Part shown: positions 63,650 through 64,000 of the stretch, piece by piece | Position numbering within the stretch: position 1 is the stretch's first letter | Layout of the letters: each line of letters begins with the position of its first letter | Origin: Oryzibacter oryziterrae | Lineage (GTDB): Bacteria; Pseudomonadota; Alphaproteobacteria; Rhizobiales; Pleomorphomonadaceae | Direction of reading: 5' to 3' | NCBI RefSeq assembly: GCF_021864535.1 | Contig: NZ_JAKJIC010000006.1 | Span: 162,865-226,864, forward strand | DNA length: 64,000 nucleotides | Position numbers and translations under genes: made by a program | The notes under the pieces: generated by a model | Database searches by the model: none | What the model was told of the DNA's origin: nothing | What the model saw: only the letters and a program-made list of their open reading frames with translations

Positions 63650-64000
63650 AGGGGTGCGGAGACCTCCGATCGGGGGTGGGCGGAAACGGGCGGGCGGCGA
63701 GATCGAGGCCCCATCAAGGCTTTTCGCCTTGTGCCTGGGCTTCTCTCCAAAGGGCGATATCCGCAAAGTGGCGGAGTTCTGCGGCTTTCAAGGATTTTAC
63801 CAAACAGTCAACACACTGACGTTGGCTTAACTTACTGATTTTATTGGATAAACAAGATTTTTTGATTTTTTTGCAAAACCTCGTTGACAGTTCTGAGTGT
63901 GCCTTCTATAAGCACGTTCATCGACGGCGGCGCTGCGGCGACGGAGCGCTGACGGAGAGCTGTTGACCGGTGATTGACGATGAGTTGATCGGTTGGTTTG
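63611..64000. other. Intergenic region leading out of the window
   Basis: 390 bases without a gene. The inverted repeat of cca occupies the start, GC-rich sequence follows to about 63770, and then an AT-rich stretch (63820-63880) leads to a strong promoter at 63884-63912. The last ~85 bases look like an untranslated leader. Confidence 0.65.
63884..63912 (+). promoter_or_regulatory. Strong sigma-70 promoter, probably of a ribosomal RNA operon
   Basis: TTGACA (63884-63889), 17-base spacer, TATAAG (63907-63912), preceded by an A/T-rich UP-like stretch. The sequence with CTATAAGC and a GC-rich start just downstream resembles rrn promoters of Hyphomicrobiales, but the 16S gene itself lies beyond the window. 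Confidence 0.7.

Overview
The window is high-GC DNA from an alphaproteobacterium, most likely a free-living or plant-associated diazotroph of the order Hyphomicrobiales. This rests on the rhizobial-type oxygen-sensitive NifA, the fixABCX operon, the mop/modD pair, the NifA/sigma-54 promoter style and an rrn-type promoter at the right end. The genus (a Pleomorphomonas-like organism is possible) is inference only.

Layout. 1-19.1 kb is ordinary chromosome: the tail of a chemoreceptor, an MscS-type channel, a flippase-like membrane protein, an MFS exporter, a sugar-metabolism patch (hydroxypyruvate isomerase-like protein, ROK sugar kinase, Gfo/Idh dehydrogenase), a complete chemoreceptor, a ribose-type ABC importer operon with its ROK repressor, a small membrane protein, a phosphoesterase and a Nudix hydrolase. 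19.2-20.3 kb is an ahpC-ahpD peroxide-defence operon.

20.6-51.9 kb is a near-complete molybdenum-nitrogenase island: fixABCX (minus strand), nifA, nifB-fdxN-lrv-nifZ-nifT-SIR2-like gene, a two-TM small protein, a small gene divergent from nifH, nifHDK, then a non-nif patch (serine protease, two alpha/beta hydrolases), nifENX with the DUF269 and DUF683 genes and fdxB, a molybdenum module (DUF2478 gene divergent from mop-modD), nifQ, and iscA-nifUSV-cysE-nifW. Five -24/-12 sigma-54 promoters paired with TGT-N10-ACA NifA sites tie the island together (fixA, nifB, nifH, nifE, iscA). A sixth drives the small unknown gene opposite nifH. FixABCX is the only electron-delivery system to nitrogenase encoded here besides ferredoxins. 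NifB, NifEN, NifV, NifQ and NifX make FeMo-co; NifU, NifS, IscA and CysE supply Fe-S clusters and cysteine.

52-64 kb returns to housekeeping: a GNAT acetyltransferase, a cyclopropane-fatty-acid synthase, a moxR-DUF58-DUF4159-membrane-protein operon, a DUF1285-Nudix-cca operon, and finally an AT-rich region with a near-consensus promoter that probably begins a ribosomal RNA operon just outside the window.

Points of interest: the NifA-controlled unknown gene at 31.2 kb, a SIR2-like protein in the nifB operon, a hairpin covering the ribosome-binding site of a 68-residue membrane protein, palindromic elements placed directly after stop codons in the nif operons (with covarying outer stems), and a NifE whose C-terminus is extended through a palindromic repeat.
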